Source: CAJCBL01 sp035298965 (GTDB lineage Bacteria > Verrucomicrobiota > Verrucomicrobiia > Opitutales > Opitutaceae). Taken from it: a DNA stretch of 12,366 nt. Position numbers and translations under genes: made by a program. The stretch covers positions 1 to 12,366 of the forward strand of contig DATGXO010000124.1 of assembly GCA_035298965.1 (NCBI GenBank). The letters run 5' to 3'. The notes beneath the pieces were generated by a model. It had not been told where the DNA came from, ran no database searches, and was given only the letters and a program-made list of their open reading frames with translations. Shown here one piece after another: positions 1 through 6,249 of this stretch (positions within the stretch are counted from its first letter, which is position 1; each line of letters opens with the position of its first letter).

Positions 1-295
1 GCGCCGTGGGCCAGCCGGTCGCCACCCCGACACGCATCACGAGCCATTGGTAGAGTGGAAACTCCATCGGGATGGCCCACGGCTTGCCGAGCACAGGCGT
101 GGCGTAATCCAGGCGGAAGCCGTCCTGCTTCATCGCATCGATCGAGAGCGCCGTTTGCGCCTGCCGGAAACCATGCCCGAGCAGGCCCGGAATCTCCCAG
201 CCGCGCAGCGCACAAGCGAGGTGCGCCGCCAACGCCAGCGAAAACAGCATCGCGGCAATAGCGGTCTGCGCTCGAAGAGTCCGGGGCCGGCCCAT
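1..295 (-). CDS. Membrane glycosyltransferase-like protein, N-terminal fragment (cut by window edge)
   Basis: An uninterrupted minus-strand frame begins at ATG 295-293 and runs off the left edge, giving 98 visible residues. The start MGRPRTLRAQ is followed by one hydrophobic segment (about residues 11-31, AIAAMLFSLALAAHLACAL), then a periplasm-type stretch containing HGFRQAQTALSIDAM, DYATPVLGKPW and EFPLYQW. The H-x-F-R-Q-x-Q-T pattern after the first membrane helix, with a later EFPLYQW, is typical of multi-spanning GT39/ArnT-like proteins that move sugars from polyprenyl-phosphate donors. That is family knowledge; substrate cannot be read. The protein would normally have about 10 more membrane helices outside the window. 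No clear Shine-Dalgarno lies before the ATG; an in-frame GTG at 319-317 is an alternative start. It is transcribed divergently from the sensor kinase, with 166 bp between the two chosen starts. The gene is confident; the exact family is moderate. Confidence 0.72.
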   Translation of the reverse strand, partial: MGRPRTLRAQTAIAAMLFSLALAAHLACALRGWEIPGLLGHGFRQAQTALSIDAMKQDGFRLDYATPVLGKPWAIPMEFPLYQWLVMRVGVATGWPTA

Positions 296-461
296 GATCG
301 CGCGATGCGACGCCGCCACCCGCCAGCCCGCAAGCCCGAAGCAGCAGACCGACCGCCACCGCAGCTTCAGCCGAAATCGGATCGCATTTCGCGGCGCCAG
401 CGCAATGGATGGGCCGATGTCCCCACCGCCGAATGCGGTCAACCCCGCAAACCGCGAGCCG

Positions 462-2144
462 ATGAAGAAGGCGAACCAGGGTTCCGCCCTGCCGATGAAG
501 CTCGAAATCCGGCTCAGCATCCTCTTCGGCTGCCTCCTCGCCGCTTTCCTCGCCGTGCTGATGTTCATGCACGCCGCGCAGCGACGCAGCGCGTTCGAGC
601 TGCAGACGGAAATCGCCGGCGACAAATCCCGCCAACTCACCCGTGCCCTCACGCTGACCGGCAGCACGCTCGAGCGTTTCGCGGCCGACTACACGCAATG
701 GGATGAGATGGTCGCCTTCGTCGCCTCCGCCGCCCCCGAATGGGCCACGATCAACCTCGAGCAGAGCCTCGCGAGCTGGCGTTTCCACGGAGTGTGGGTC
801 CTCTCGCCGGAACGCCGCGAAGTGTACCGGCACCTGCGCGAGCCCCTCGAGCCCGCCGATCTGGCCGGTTTTCCGACCGCCGAGATGGCAGCGCGTCTCT
901 GCACGCCGGAAAAATTCCATTTCTTCCTCCGGTCGCCTCGCGGCCTGCTCGAGATCCGCACCTCGCCGATTCATCCGTCCGACGATCGCTACCTGAGCGA
1001 GCCGCCACAGGGGTGGCTCGTCGTCGCGCGGCTGTGGGAGGACGGCGCCTTCACCCAGCTCGGCGAACTCACCGATAGCACGATCACGCTCCAGCCCGCC
1101 GCGCCCGTCGCGGTGCCGGCGGAGCTCGGGCCGAGAATCTCCGCGACCATGCAGCTGCCCGCGTGGGACGGAAAGCCGCTCGCCTACCTGCAACTTGAGC
1201 ACATGAGCCCGCTGCTGCTGAACATGATCGCGTACGACCGCGACGAGGGCTACCTGCTGTTCGGCTTCGGGCTCGTGTTTTTCGTCTGCGCGGCGGGCTG
1301 CCTGCATTTTTGGGTACGCAGGCCGTTGCGGTTGATCGAACGCAGTCTCGTGCTGGGCCGCCCGGAACTGGTGGCGCCGCTCGAAGGACAACACGATGAG
1401 TTCGGCCATGTCGCCCGCCTCGTGCGCACGGTCTCCGAGCAACGCCGCGAGTTGAGCCGCGAAGTGGAGGATCGCACGTTCGCCGAATCCGAGTTGCGCC
1501 ACGCCATCGCGGAGCGCGCTGCGCTCGGCCGCGATCTGCACGACGGCGCCATCCAGTCGATCTACGCCATCGGGATGGCGTTGCAGGGCATCGCGCCGTT
1601 GCTGCGCTCCGCGCCCGACGAGGCGCAGCGGCGTATCGAGGCCTGCGTCGAAGGGCTGAACCGCACGATCACCCAGCTCCGCGGCTACATCGCCGGACTC
1701 GAGGAGGACGGTGCCGCCGCCCCCTCGCTCGCCGAGGGCCTGCAAACGCTGTTGCGCGAGATGCGCCCGGCGAAACCGGTCGACTACGAGGTGCGGCTCG
1801 ACCCCGAGCTCGCGGCCGCGTTGCGTCCCGACGAGATCGTCCAGCTGCTCTACATCGCGCGGGAAGCCGTGAGCAATTCCGTGCGCCACGGCCTCGCGCG
1901 CCGCATCACGCTCGAGCTCGCCCGCTCCGGGGCGGAGACCGTCTTCACGATCGGCGACGATGGCGTCGGCTTCGATCCCTCCACCGCTGCCGGTCGCGGC
2001 CACGGTCTAGACAACATGACGCGGCGCGCGGAGGAAATCGGGGCTTCGCTCACCGTGGATGCGGCGATCGCCCGCGGAGCGCGCTTGCGCGTCGAGCTCC
2101 CGCGGTCCAGCAACGGAGCTTCCGCCCACTCCGGCACCCCATGA
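462..2144 (+). CDS. CHASE4-HAMP-HisKA_3 sensor histidine kinase (NarL/DesK type)
   Basis: Membrane sensor kinase of 560 residues from ATG 462. A membrane helix lies near residues 18-37, followed by an extracytoplasmic domain (about 55-250) with YTQWDEMVAFV and NLEQSLASW, which resembles CHASE4. A second helix (about 265-285) leads into a HAMP-like linker with RRPLRLIERS. The dimerisation/phosphoacceptor motif GRDLHDGAIQS has its histidine at residue 360 (codon 1539-1541), the HisKA_3 form. The ATPase domain shows REAVSNSVRHG (N-box), DDGVGF and GRGHGLDNM, so it looks catalytically complete. Such kinases autophosphorylate on His and pass phosphate to a NarL-type regulator, here the next gene, which overlaps by 4 bp (ATGA). 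The frame stays open upstream to 294, but that would overlap the divergent gene and adds low-complexity sequence, so 462 is preferred; ATG 495, just before the first helix, is also possible. The ligand is unknown. Confidence 0.93.
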   Translation: MKKANQGSALPMKLEIRLSILFGCLLAAFLAVLMFMHAAQRRSAFELQTEIAGDKSRQLTRALTLTGSTLERFAADYTQWDEMVAFVASAAPEWATINLEQSLASWRFHGVWVLSPERREVYRHLREPLEPADLAGFPTAEMAARLCTPEKFHFFLRSPRGLLEIRTSPIHPSDDRYLSEPPQGWLVVARLWEDGAFTQLGELTDSTITLQPAAPVAVPAELGPRISATMQLPAWDGKPLAYLQLEHMSPLLLNMIAYDRDEGYLLFGFGLVFFVCAAGCLHFWVRRPLRLIERSLVLGRPELVAPLEGQHDEFGHVARLVRTVSEQRRELSREVEDRTFAESELRHAIAERAALGRDLHDGAIQSIYAIGMALQGIAPLLRSAPDEAQRRIEACVEGLNRTITQLRGYIAGLEEDGAAAPSLAEGLQTLLREMRPAKPVDYEVRLDPELAAALRPDEIVQLLYIAREAVSNSVRHGLARRITLELARSGAETVFTIGDDGVGFDPSTAAGRGHGLDNMTRRAEEIGASLTVDAAIARGARLRVELPRSSNGASAHSGTP

Positions 2145-2797
2145 CCGCCGCCCCCCGCCGCATCCGGATCCTGATCGTCGACGACAGCGAACTCGTCCGC
2201 ATGGGCCTGCGCACGCTCCTCTGCGGTTACTCGGAGGTCGAGGTCGTGGCCGAGGCGGACTGCGCCGCCGCCGCGCTCCGGGAATTCCGCGCGCGCCGGC
2301 CGGATCTCGTGCTGCTCGATCTGCGTCTGCCCGACGGCAACGGCTGCGACATCTGCCGGCAGATCCTGCGCGAACACCGCGACTGCCGTATCCTGGTCCT
2401 GAGCTCGCTGCTCGACGCACGCTCGGTCTCCGAGGCGATCACCGCCGGCGCGCACGGTTATCTCATCAAGGACATCAACGGCCCCGGCCTGGTGCAGGGC
2501 ATCATGGATGTCGCCGCCGGCCGCACCGTGCTCGCGCCTGCGATCACCTCCCAGGTGATGACGATGATGCGCACCAACCAGCACCAGGAGTTGTTGCGCA
2601 AACGCTTCGAGTCGCTCTCGGCGCAGGAGCAGCGCGTGCTCGCCCACGTCGCCCGCGGCCTCACGAACAAGGAGGTCGCGGCGGAACTCGGCCTGAGCGA
2701 GAAGACGGTGAAGAATTACCTGAGCAATCTCTTCGAGAAGCTGCAGATCTCCCGCCGTTCGCAGGCGGTGGCTTTCTACGCTGAGGTGAAACCCTGA
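2141..2797 (+). CDS. NarL/FixJ-family response regulator (receiver + LuxR-type HTH)
   Basis: A 218-residue cytoplasmic transcription factor. The receiver domain (about 8-125) has the acidic pair D14-D15, the phosphoacceptor D60 in LVLLDLRLPDGNG, the switch Ser in LVLSS (88-89) and K110 in GYLIKD. The C-terminal LuxR-type helix-turn-helix (about 157-216) contains LSAQEQRVLAHVARGLTNKE and the recognition-helix region LSEKTVKNYLSNLFEKL, both classic for the family. All catalytic residues are present, so it should be phosphorylated by the kinase encoded just upstream. Its ATG overlaps the kinase stop codon (ATGA, 2141-2144), and no Shine-Dalgarno is close, which suggests translational coupling. 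Its targets are not shown by sequence. The palindromes in the following gap, just before the pilin operon, are candidate binding sites by inference only. Confidence 0.96.
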   Translation: MTAAPRRIRILIVDDSELVRMGLRTLLCGYSEVEVVAEADCAAAALREFRARRPDLVLLDLRLPDGNGCDICRQILREHRDCRILVLSSLLDARSVSEAITAGAHGYLIKDINGPGLVQGIMDVAAGRTVLAPAITSQVMTMMRTNQHQELLRKRFESLSAQEQRVLAHVARGLTNKEVAAELGLSEKTVKNYLSNLFEKLQISRRSQAVAFYAEVKP

Positions 2798-2799
2798 GG

Positions 2800-2829
2800 C
2801 GCCCTCGGGCTCGGGAGGTGCGCAGGGCG
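2800..2829 (+). terminator. Weak inverted repeat just after the response regulator
   Basis: CGCCCT at 2800-2805 pairs with AGGGCG at 2824-2829 around an 18-base loop, starting 2 bp after the regulator stop codon. No T-tract follows, so it is at best a weak or factor-dependent end to the kinase-regulator transcript. It could equally be chance in GC-rich DNA. Confidence 0.22.
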
Positions 2830-2833
2830 GTCA

Positions 2834-2906
2834 CCCGATCGGGATTTAGGGACTTCCGGCCCTAGCGTTTCAGGGAGCCAAGTTCCGCATCCGGCCATTA
2901 CCGGAT
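2834..2906. promoter_or_regulatory. Cluster of three palindromes upstream of the pilin operon
   Basis: Three inverted repeats lie in the 135 bp between the response regulator and the first pilin-like gene. They are the perfect palindrome CCCGATCGGG (2834-2843), TAGGG-8 bp-CCCTA (2847-2864) and ATCCGG-6 bp-CCGGAT (2889-2906). The last extends to GCATCCGG / CCGGATTGC with one unpaired base. NarL-type regulators bind as dimers to inverted repeats, so these are plausible operators for the adjacent regulator, possibly acting on the pilin operon. No convincing -35/-10 pair was identified. The assignment is inference from position and symmetry. Confidence 0.4.
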
Positions 2907-2932
2907 TGCCTCGGATACACGATACTGGGGGC

Positions 2933-3418
2933 ATGAAAAAGTCGGCACCCCGCATCACATCCCAGCGAGGCTTTACGCTGATCGAGGTGATGATGGCCGC
3001 ATTCGTGATGGTCGTGATGTTCCTGAGCGCGCTCACCGCGCTGCAACAGGGGTTCCAGCTCCTCGACACCGCCCGCAACACCACTCTCGCCGGCCAGATC
3101 ATCCAGAGCGAGATGGAGGACATCCGGCTCAAATCGTGGACGCAGATGCCCGTGTCGGGGTCGATCGACCTCTCCACCTCCATCGGGCAGGAACTCAGTG
3201 CCACCGAGCGCGCTGCACTCGCCAGCCGTTTCACCGCCACGCGCACCATCACCGGCGTCACCGGCCGGGAGACCGATTTCCGCCGCATCGTGATCAACGT
3301 CGTCTGGCAAGACGCCTCCGGCCGCCCGCACAACCGGGCGTACGAGACCCTCGTCGGCCGCAACGGCCTCTCCGATTACTTCGTCACCACCCACGCTTCG
3401 GGAAGCGGCACGCCATGA
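2933..3418 (+). CDS. PilV/GspI-like minor pilin or pseudopilin (type IV prepilin leader)
   Basis: A 161-residue protein with a class III prepilin signal: a short basic leader (MKKSAPRITSQRG) cut after G13, then FTLIEVMMAA and a hydrophobic helix to about residue 42, with the conserved Glu at mature position 5 (E18). PilD-type peptidase would cleave and N-methylate it, after which it would join a type IV pilus or type II secretion pseudopilus in the envelope. The soluble part (LAGQIIQSEMEDIRLKSW, then a beta-rich tail with RRIVINVVWQDASGRPH) resembles PilV/GspI minor components. The ATG at 2933 is chosen because it gives a compact MKK leader; a TTG at 2906 is in frame but adds nine atypical residues. 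The G-run at 2927-2931 sits too close to the ATG to be a normal Shine-Dalgarno. It overlaps the next gene by 4 bp, first in a three-gene operon. Confidence 0.88.
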   Translation: MKKSAPRITSQRGFTLIEVMMAAFVMVVMFLSALTALQQGFQLLDTARNTTLAGQIIQSEMEDIRLKSWTQMPVSGSIDLSTSIGQELSATERAALASRFTATRTITGVTGRETDFRRIVINVVWQDASGRPHNRAYETLVGRNGLSDYFVTTHASGSGTP

Positions 3419-3966
3419 AAACCAACCCACGTCGCGGCGTCACTCTCGTCGAGCTCATGATCGCGATGGCGATCAGCGGGCTCGTTCTCGCCGGAGTGAT
3501 GAGCACCTACCTATTCATCGCCCGCAGCTCCATCCGCGTCTCGAACTACACCGACATGGAGCGCGAGGCCACGCTCAGCCTCGAAAAGCTCGGCCGCGAA
3601 GTCCGCATGGCGGAGAAGCTCGTTTCGACCGGCACCCCCGTGAACGCGGTCACCCTCACGATCCCGAACTCCAGCGGCACCGGCACCCACGCGGTCACGT
3701 ACACCTACGACTCCGGCGCCCGCACGCTTTCCCGCACCTCCGGCACAGAGACAACGGTCATCATCCGTAACATCCAGACGGGGTCCTTCAGCTTCAAACG
3801 CTTCGACAAGCTGCAAAACAGCCTCGATCTGCCCGGCGTGACGCTCCCCGACTACAGCACCAAGCAGCTGCAGGTCACCCTCACCATCGCCCCCGATACC
3901 AAGGGCCTCGTGGCCTCCACCACGAAGCGCGTCATCTCTTCCCGATTCGTCCTCCGCAACCTCTGA
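3415..3966 (+). CDS. PilW/GspJ-like minor pilin or pseudopilin
   Basis: A 183-residue protein starting MKTNPRRG, with predicted prepilin peptidase cleavage after G8. The mature N-terminus is VTLVELMIAMAISGLVLAGV, with Glu at position 5 (E13) and Val rather than the usual Phe at position 1. After the helix, DMEREATLSLEKLGREVRMAE is characteristic of PilW/GspJ-type minor pilins, in which an amphipathic stretch precedes a beta-rich domain (here AVTLTIPNSSGTGTHAVTYTYDS and KQLQVTLTIAPD). It would act with its neighbours in the tip or initiation complex of a type IV pilus-like fibre. The ATG overlaps the previous stop (ATGA). GGGAAG at 3400-3405, nine bases upstream, is an acceptable Shine-Dalgarno. 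The name PilW is by similarity of layout, and the exact orthology is uncertain. Confidence 0.87.
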   Translation: MKTNPRRGVTLVELMIAMAISGLVLAGVMSTYLFIARSSIRVSNYTDMEREATLSLEKLGREVRMAEKLVSTGTPVNAVTLTIPNSSGTGTHAVTYTYDSGARTLSRTSGTETTVIIRNIQTGSFSFKRFDKLQNSLDLPGVTLPDYSTKQLQVTLTIAPDTKGLVASTTKRVISSRFVLRNL

Positions 3967-3978
3967 CCCACGCAGCAT

Positions 3979-5412
3979 ATGAATAATCATTCTCTCCGTT
4001 CTCAGCGTGGTAGCGTGCTCATGGTCACCATGGTGCTCGGGCTCGCGCTCGTGCTCACCGTTGGCAGTTATGTGACTCTCACCCTGGGTGCCCTCCAATC
4101 CGCCGACCGCAGTTTCCACTACAACACCGCTTTCAACCTGGCCGAAGCCGGTATCGAGGAGGCGCTCTGGGCCCTCAATCACGACGACTGGACCAAGCGC
4201 ACTTGGACCGAATCCGGCAGCGATCGCGTGCTCACCGGCAGCCTCAGCAGCTCCGAGCTGACGAGCACCAACAGCGTGCGCGGGTACTTCAACGTCTTCG
4301 TCTCGCAAGCGGCCGGCGGCACTCCCGTCATCACCTCTGAAGCCGTCGTGCGGCCCGTGCTCGGCTCCGAGATCCGCAAGCAGATCCGCGTGAATGCGGC
4401 CAACGCGAACATCTTCATGCCGCCCTTTACCGCCATCACCAAACTCACCCTCAAAGGCGGAGAGATCGACAGCTACCGGATGGCCGACGGCAACTACTCC
4501 ACCGCCCCGCGGCGTTATGAGACGACGGTAGCCAGCCCGACCATCGATACGACCGCCGTAAACATCAGCAGCCCCGCCGATATTTACGGGTACGTCACGG
4601 TCGGCGTCGGCACCGAAAATTCAGCCGAGTTCCTCAATAGCATCAAAGGCAGCGTCACAGGCGAGACCACCGCGGCCGGGCAGGACGGCGTGCTCACCGC
4701 TGGCGGCAATTTGGTCGACACCAACCGCATCGCCTTCGACTTCGTTCAGGACTTCCCGCCCCCGGCCGCTCCGACGGAACCGTTCATCGACCCCCTGCCC
4801 GCCGCCGATGCGAACAAAATCATCGTGCTCGGGGACCCCACCGGGGCGACCACCAAGCGGTACCAGTTCTCGAGCAACTACAAGGCCGCCAATGGTACCA
4901 CCATCCTTGTCGTCGGCCCGGTGGAGATCAAGACGCTCGCCGATTTCGATGTCCCCGGCCAAGCGCAACTCACAGTACTCACCGGCACGTATACGACCGC
5001 GAAAGGAACCTATACCGCCACCAACGCCTCTGCCAAGATCTACGCCTACGGCGACCTCACCATCTCGGGCAACGGCGCCCTCACCGGAGGTACCATTCCC
5101 GGCTCCAACATGAGCACCGATCCGACGAAGCTCCAGATCCTCGGCATGTCCTCGACGGCACAAAACTTCACCGTCGGCGGCAACGGCAACCTCGCCGCGG
5201 CCATCTATGCTCCGAAAGCCAACGTGACGTTTGACGGGGGCGGTTCGAGAGGGTGTTTCGCCGGCGCTACGGTGGCGAACAACATCAACGTGAATGGCAA
5301 CGGCTACAATATCCGCTTCCCCGAGGAGATGGCCGACATGAACACTGCCACCACCTACCGGATCTCCCGCTGGGTCGAGCTCACCAACCGCAGCACTTGG
5401 CACCAGTTCTGA
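3979..5412 (+). CDS. PilX-like envelope protein with DUF7305-like C-terminal domain
   Basis: A 477-residue protein, 12 bp after the PilW-like gene. The N-terminus MNNHSLRSQRG is followed by a hydrophobic helix (about 12-39, SVLMVTMVLGLALVLTVGSY) and then FNLAEAGIEEALWAL (about 53-66), the signature of PilX-type N-termini. Mature position 5 is Val, not Glu. PilX and GspK minor components lack Glu5 as well, so this fits a tip-located subunit rather than a defect. The middle is a long low-complexity beta-type region. Near residues 387-450, LQILGMSSTAQNFTVGGNGN, AAIYAPKANVTFDGGG and the closing NVNGNGYNIRFPEE match the DUF7305 pattern often found on pilus-assembly PilX-like proteins. It is the last gene of the operon. 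The strong hairpin downstream has its T-run on the other strand. The biological substrate of the fibre (adhesion, motility, secretion) cannot be read. Confidence 0.85.
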   Translation: MNNHSLRSQRGSVLMVTMVLGLALVLTVGSYVTLTLGALQSADRSFHYNTAFNLAEAGIEEALWALNHDDWTKRTWTESGSDRVLTGSLSSSELTSTNSVRGYFNVFVSQAAGGTPVITSEAVVRPVLGSEIRKQIRVNAANANIFMPPFTAITKLTLKGGEIDSYRMADGNYSTAPRRYETTVASPTIDTTAVNISSPADIYGYVTVGVGTENSAEFLNSIKGSVTGETTAAGQDGVLTAGGNLVDTNRIAFDFVQDFPPPAAPTEPFIDPLPAADANKIIVLGDPTGATTKRYQFSSNYKAANGTTILVVGPVEIKTLADFDVPGQAQLTVLTGTYTTAKGTYTATNASAKIYAYGDLTISGNGALTGGTIPGSNMSTDPTKLQILGMSSTAQNFTVGGNGNLAAAIYAPKANVTFDGGGSRGCFAGATVANNINVNGNGYNIRFPEEMADMNTATTYRISRWVELTNRSTWHQF

Positions 5413-5448
5413 CCGGCTCGTTCGCCGATCGACTCCCCGATCCCCCTG

Positions 5449-5487
5449 AAAAAAGCGAACCCCGGCGGGTGTCCCCCGCCGGGGTTC
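5449..5487 (-). terminator. Strong intrinsic terminator of rnpB (possibly bidirectional)
   Basis: A perfect 13-bp stem, GAACCCCGGCGGG (5457-5469) with CCCGCCGGGGTTC (5475-5487), encloses a 5-base loop. Read on the minus strand it is followed by GC and then six T residues (plus-strand A run 5449-5454), the textbook intrinsic terminator, about 35 bp beyond the rnpB 3' end. On the plus strand it lies 44 bp after the PilX-like stop, but only ATTGTC follows, so it would terminate that operon less efficiently. Confidence 0.9.
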
Positions 5488-5519
5488 ATTGTCTTCACGC
5501 GACACACGCCGCGCAAAGA

Positions 5520-5960
5520 ATGGTCCCGGAACCTGTAAGCCAGATTCTGTCCGCCGCCTTGCGGCGACGGCGCATTCATTTTTCTCGGGCGCTTTCTGGC
5601 GCCCGCCCGTGGCTGCGAACACCGGCGTGAGCCGGCGGCGCGCCGCAGGTGCGACCTACCCGGGACGTAACCGGCGGGCCGCCGCGTCCCCTATTTGGCC
5701 TTGCACCGGGTTGGGTTTCTCGTGCCGCCGGCGTCGCCGCACGGCGCGGTGGGCTCTTACCCCACCTTTTCACTATCACCCCTTTTGAGATTTCAAATTT
5801 GATATCTGAAATCTCCGAGGGGCTACCTGTTTTCTGTGATACTGTCCGTCGCGCCGCCTTGAAACGACGCGCCCCCGCTTGCGAGGGGAACCCTGCCCTG
5901 TGGTGTCTGGACTTTCCTCTCGGTTCAAAGAACGAAGCGAATGCGCGGATCCGAGACCGC
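5520..5960 (-). ncRNA. rnpB: RNase P RNA (bacterial type A-like)
   Basis: The catalytic RNA that removes 5' leaders from tRNA precursors, acting with RnpA protein. Conserved blocks appear in the right order on the minus strand: GAGGAAAGTCC and CCACAGGGCAGGG (5919-5887), CACAGAAAACAGG, GGGGTAAGAGCCC (about 5764-5751), GCAAGGCCAAATAGGGGA (5704-5687), GGTAGGTCGC, ATGAATG and GACAGAATCTGGCTTACAGG (5551-5532). Helix P1 forms between GGTCTCGGATCC (5958-5947) and GGTTCCGGGACC (5533-5522), with one mismatch and one G-U pair. The closing P18-type hairpin is GGGCGC-6-GCGCCC (5587-5604). These pairings set the ends to within a few bases. A length near 440 nt is at the long end for the family. The P9/P10 region holds an A/T-rich hairpin listed separately. 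No clear promoter was recognised upstream; a strong terminator follows. No protein is expected here despite open frames on both strands. Confidence 0.97.
5779..5822 (-). repeat. A/T-rich hairpin replacing a peripheral helix of rnpB
   Basis: GAGATTTCA (5787-5795) pairs perfectly with TGAAATCTC (5807-5815) around the 11-base loop AATTTGATATC, and is flanked by CCCC (5779-5782) and GGGG (5819-5822), which can extend the stem across short internal loops. It sits between CACAGAAAACAGG and GGGGTAAGAGC of the RNase P RNA, where the peripheral P9/P10-side helices normally lie. The surroundings are GC-rich, so the composition is strikingly local. It may be a palindromic repeat element tolerated in a non-essential helix, or simply a divergent helix. 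Confidence 0.7.
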
Positions 5961-6055
5961 GCGCAACGTGGGAGCCCCCCACCCGCCGCGCAACCCCCGA
6001 ATGCACCGACGCGACCTGGCCCGCCCACCGCGGGCTCCATTCTCTCCGCCGGACG

Positions 6056-6076
6056 GGCCACGCCACCGACGTGGCC
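6056..6076. repeat. Perfect inverted repeat GGCCACG-7-CGTGGCC
   Basis: GGCCACG (6056-6062) and CGTGGCC (6070-6076) are exact reverse complements around CCACCGA. An alternative fold pairs GCCAC (6062-6066) with GTGGC (6071-6075). It could be a hairpin in a read-through transcript or an operator for rnpB. Function not established. Confidence 0.5.
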
Positions 6077-6124
6077 TTCAACCGGAATCGATGCCAGCCG
6101 CCCGAACTCCGCTCCGAATGGTGG

Positions 6125-6143
6125 GGCGGGCTTGATGCCCGCC
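6125..6143. repeat. Perfect hairpin GGCGGGC-TTGAT-GCCCGCC
   Basis: A 7-bp perfect stem with a 5-base loop, followed at once by CAGTTTTGACGC on the plus strand. The form is like short dispersed palindromes found in many GC-rich genomes. No long T-run adjoins it, so terminator function for the zinc-ribbon gene (minus strand) is possible but unsupported. Confidence 0.5.
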
Positions 6144-6200
6144 AGTTTTGACGCGGGCGGCGATGGCGGCGATCAAACCCGCCGCACCATCGGGCCGCCC

Positions 6201-6232
6201 ATTCCGCGATCCACATTCCGCAATCCGCAATC
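6201..6232. repeat. Degenerate 7-bp tandem repeat (ATTCCGC/AATCCGC)
   Basis: Consecutive heptamers ATTCCGC, GATCCAC, ATTCCGC, AATCCGC and a partial AATC make about 4.5 units. The first two 14-base pairs differ at only 2 positions. The array lies in the 3' flank of the zinc-ribbon gene. It resembles simple intergenic tandem repeats and shows no coding potential. Confidence 0.7.
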
Positions 6233-6233
6233 T

Positions 6234-6248
6234 CCCGCGCCGCGCGGG
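6234..6248 (-). terminator. Short hairpin directly after the zinc-ribbon gene stop
   Basis: CCCGCG (6234-6239) pairs with CGCGGG (6243-6248) around a 3-base loop, beginning one base beyond the stop codon at 6252-6250 of the minus-strand gene. No T-tract follows, so it may act as a 3' stability hairpin or weak terminator. Confidence 0.35.
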
Positions 6249-6249
6249 T

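Larger units (their letters stand above)
5961..6249. other. Intergenic region rich in inverted repeats between rnpB and the zinc-ribbon gene
   Basis: About 290 bp downstream of the zinc-ribbon gene and upstream of rnpB, both on the minus strand. No supported gene lies here. It contains GCCCGC-CCACC-GCGGGC (6019-6035), the 6056-6076 and 6125-6143 hairpins, a tandem 9-mer GGCGGCGAT (6156-6173), the heptamer array at 6201-6232 and a hairpin at 6234-6248. The rnpB promoter should lie in its left part, but no convincing -35/-10 pair was identified; a TTGAAG on the minus strand near 6080 lacks a matching -10. Confidence 0.7.

Noticed and set aside
294..461. Upstream extension of the sensor kinase to an ATG at 294
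   Set aside because: It overlaps the first codon of the divergent gene, and the added 56 residues are low complexity and precede the first membrane helix without family similarity.
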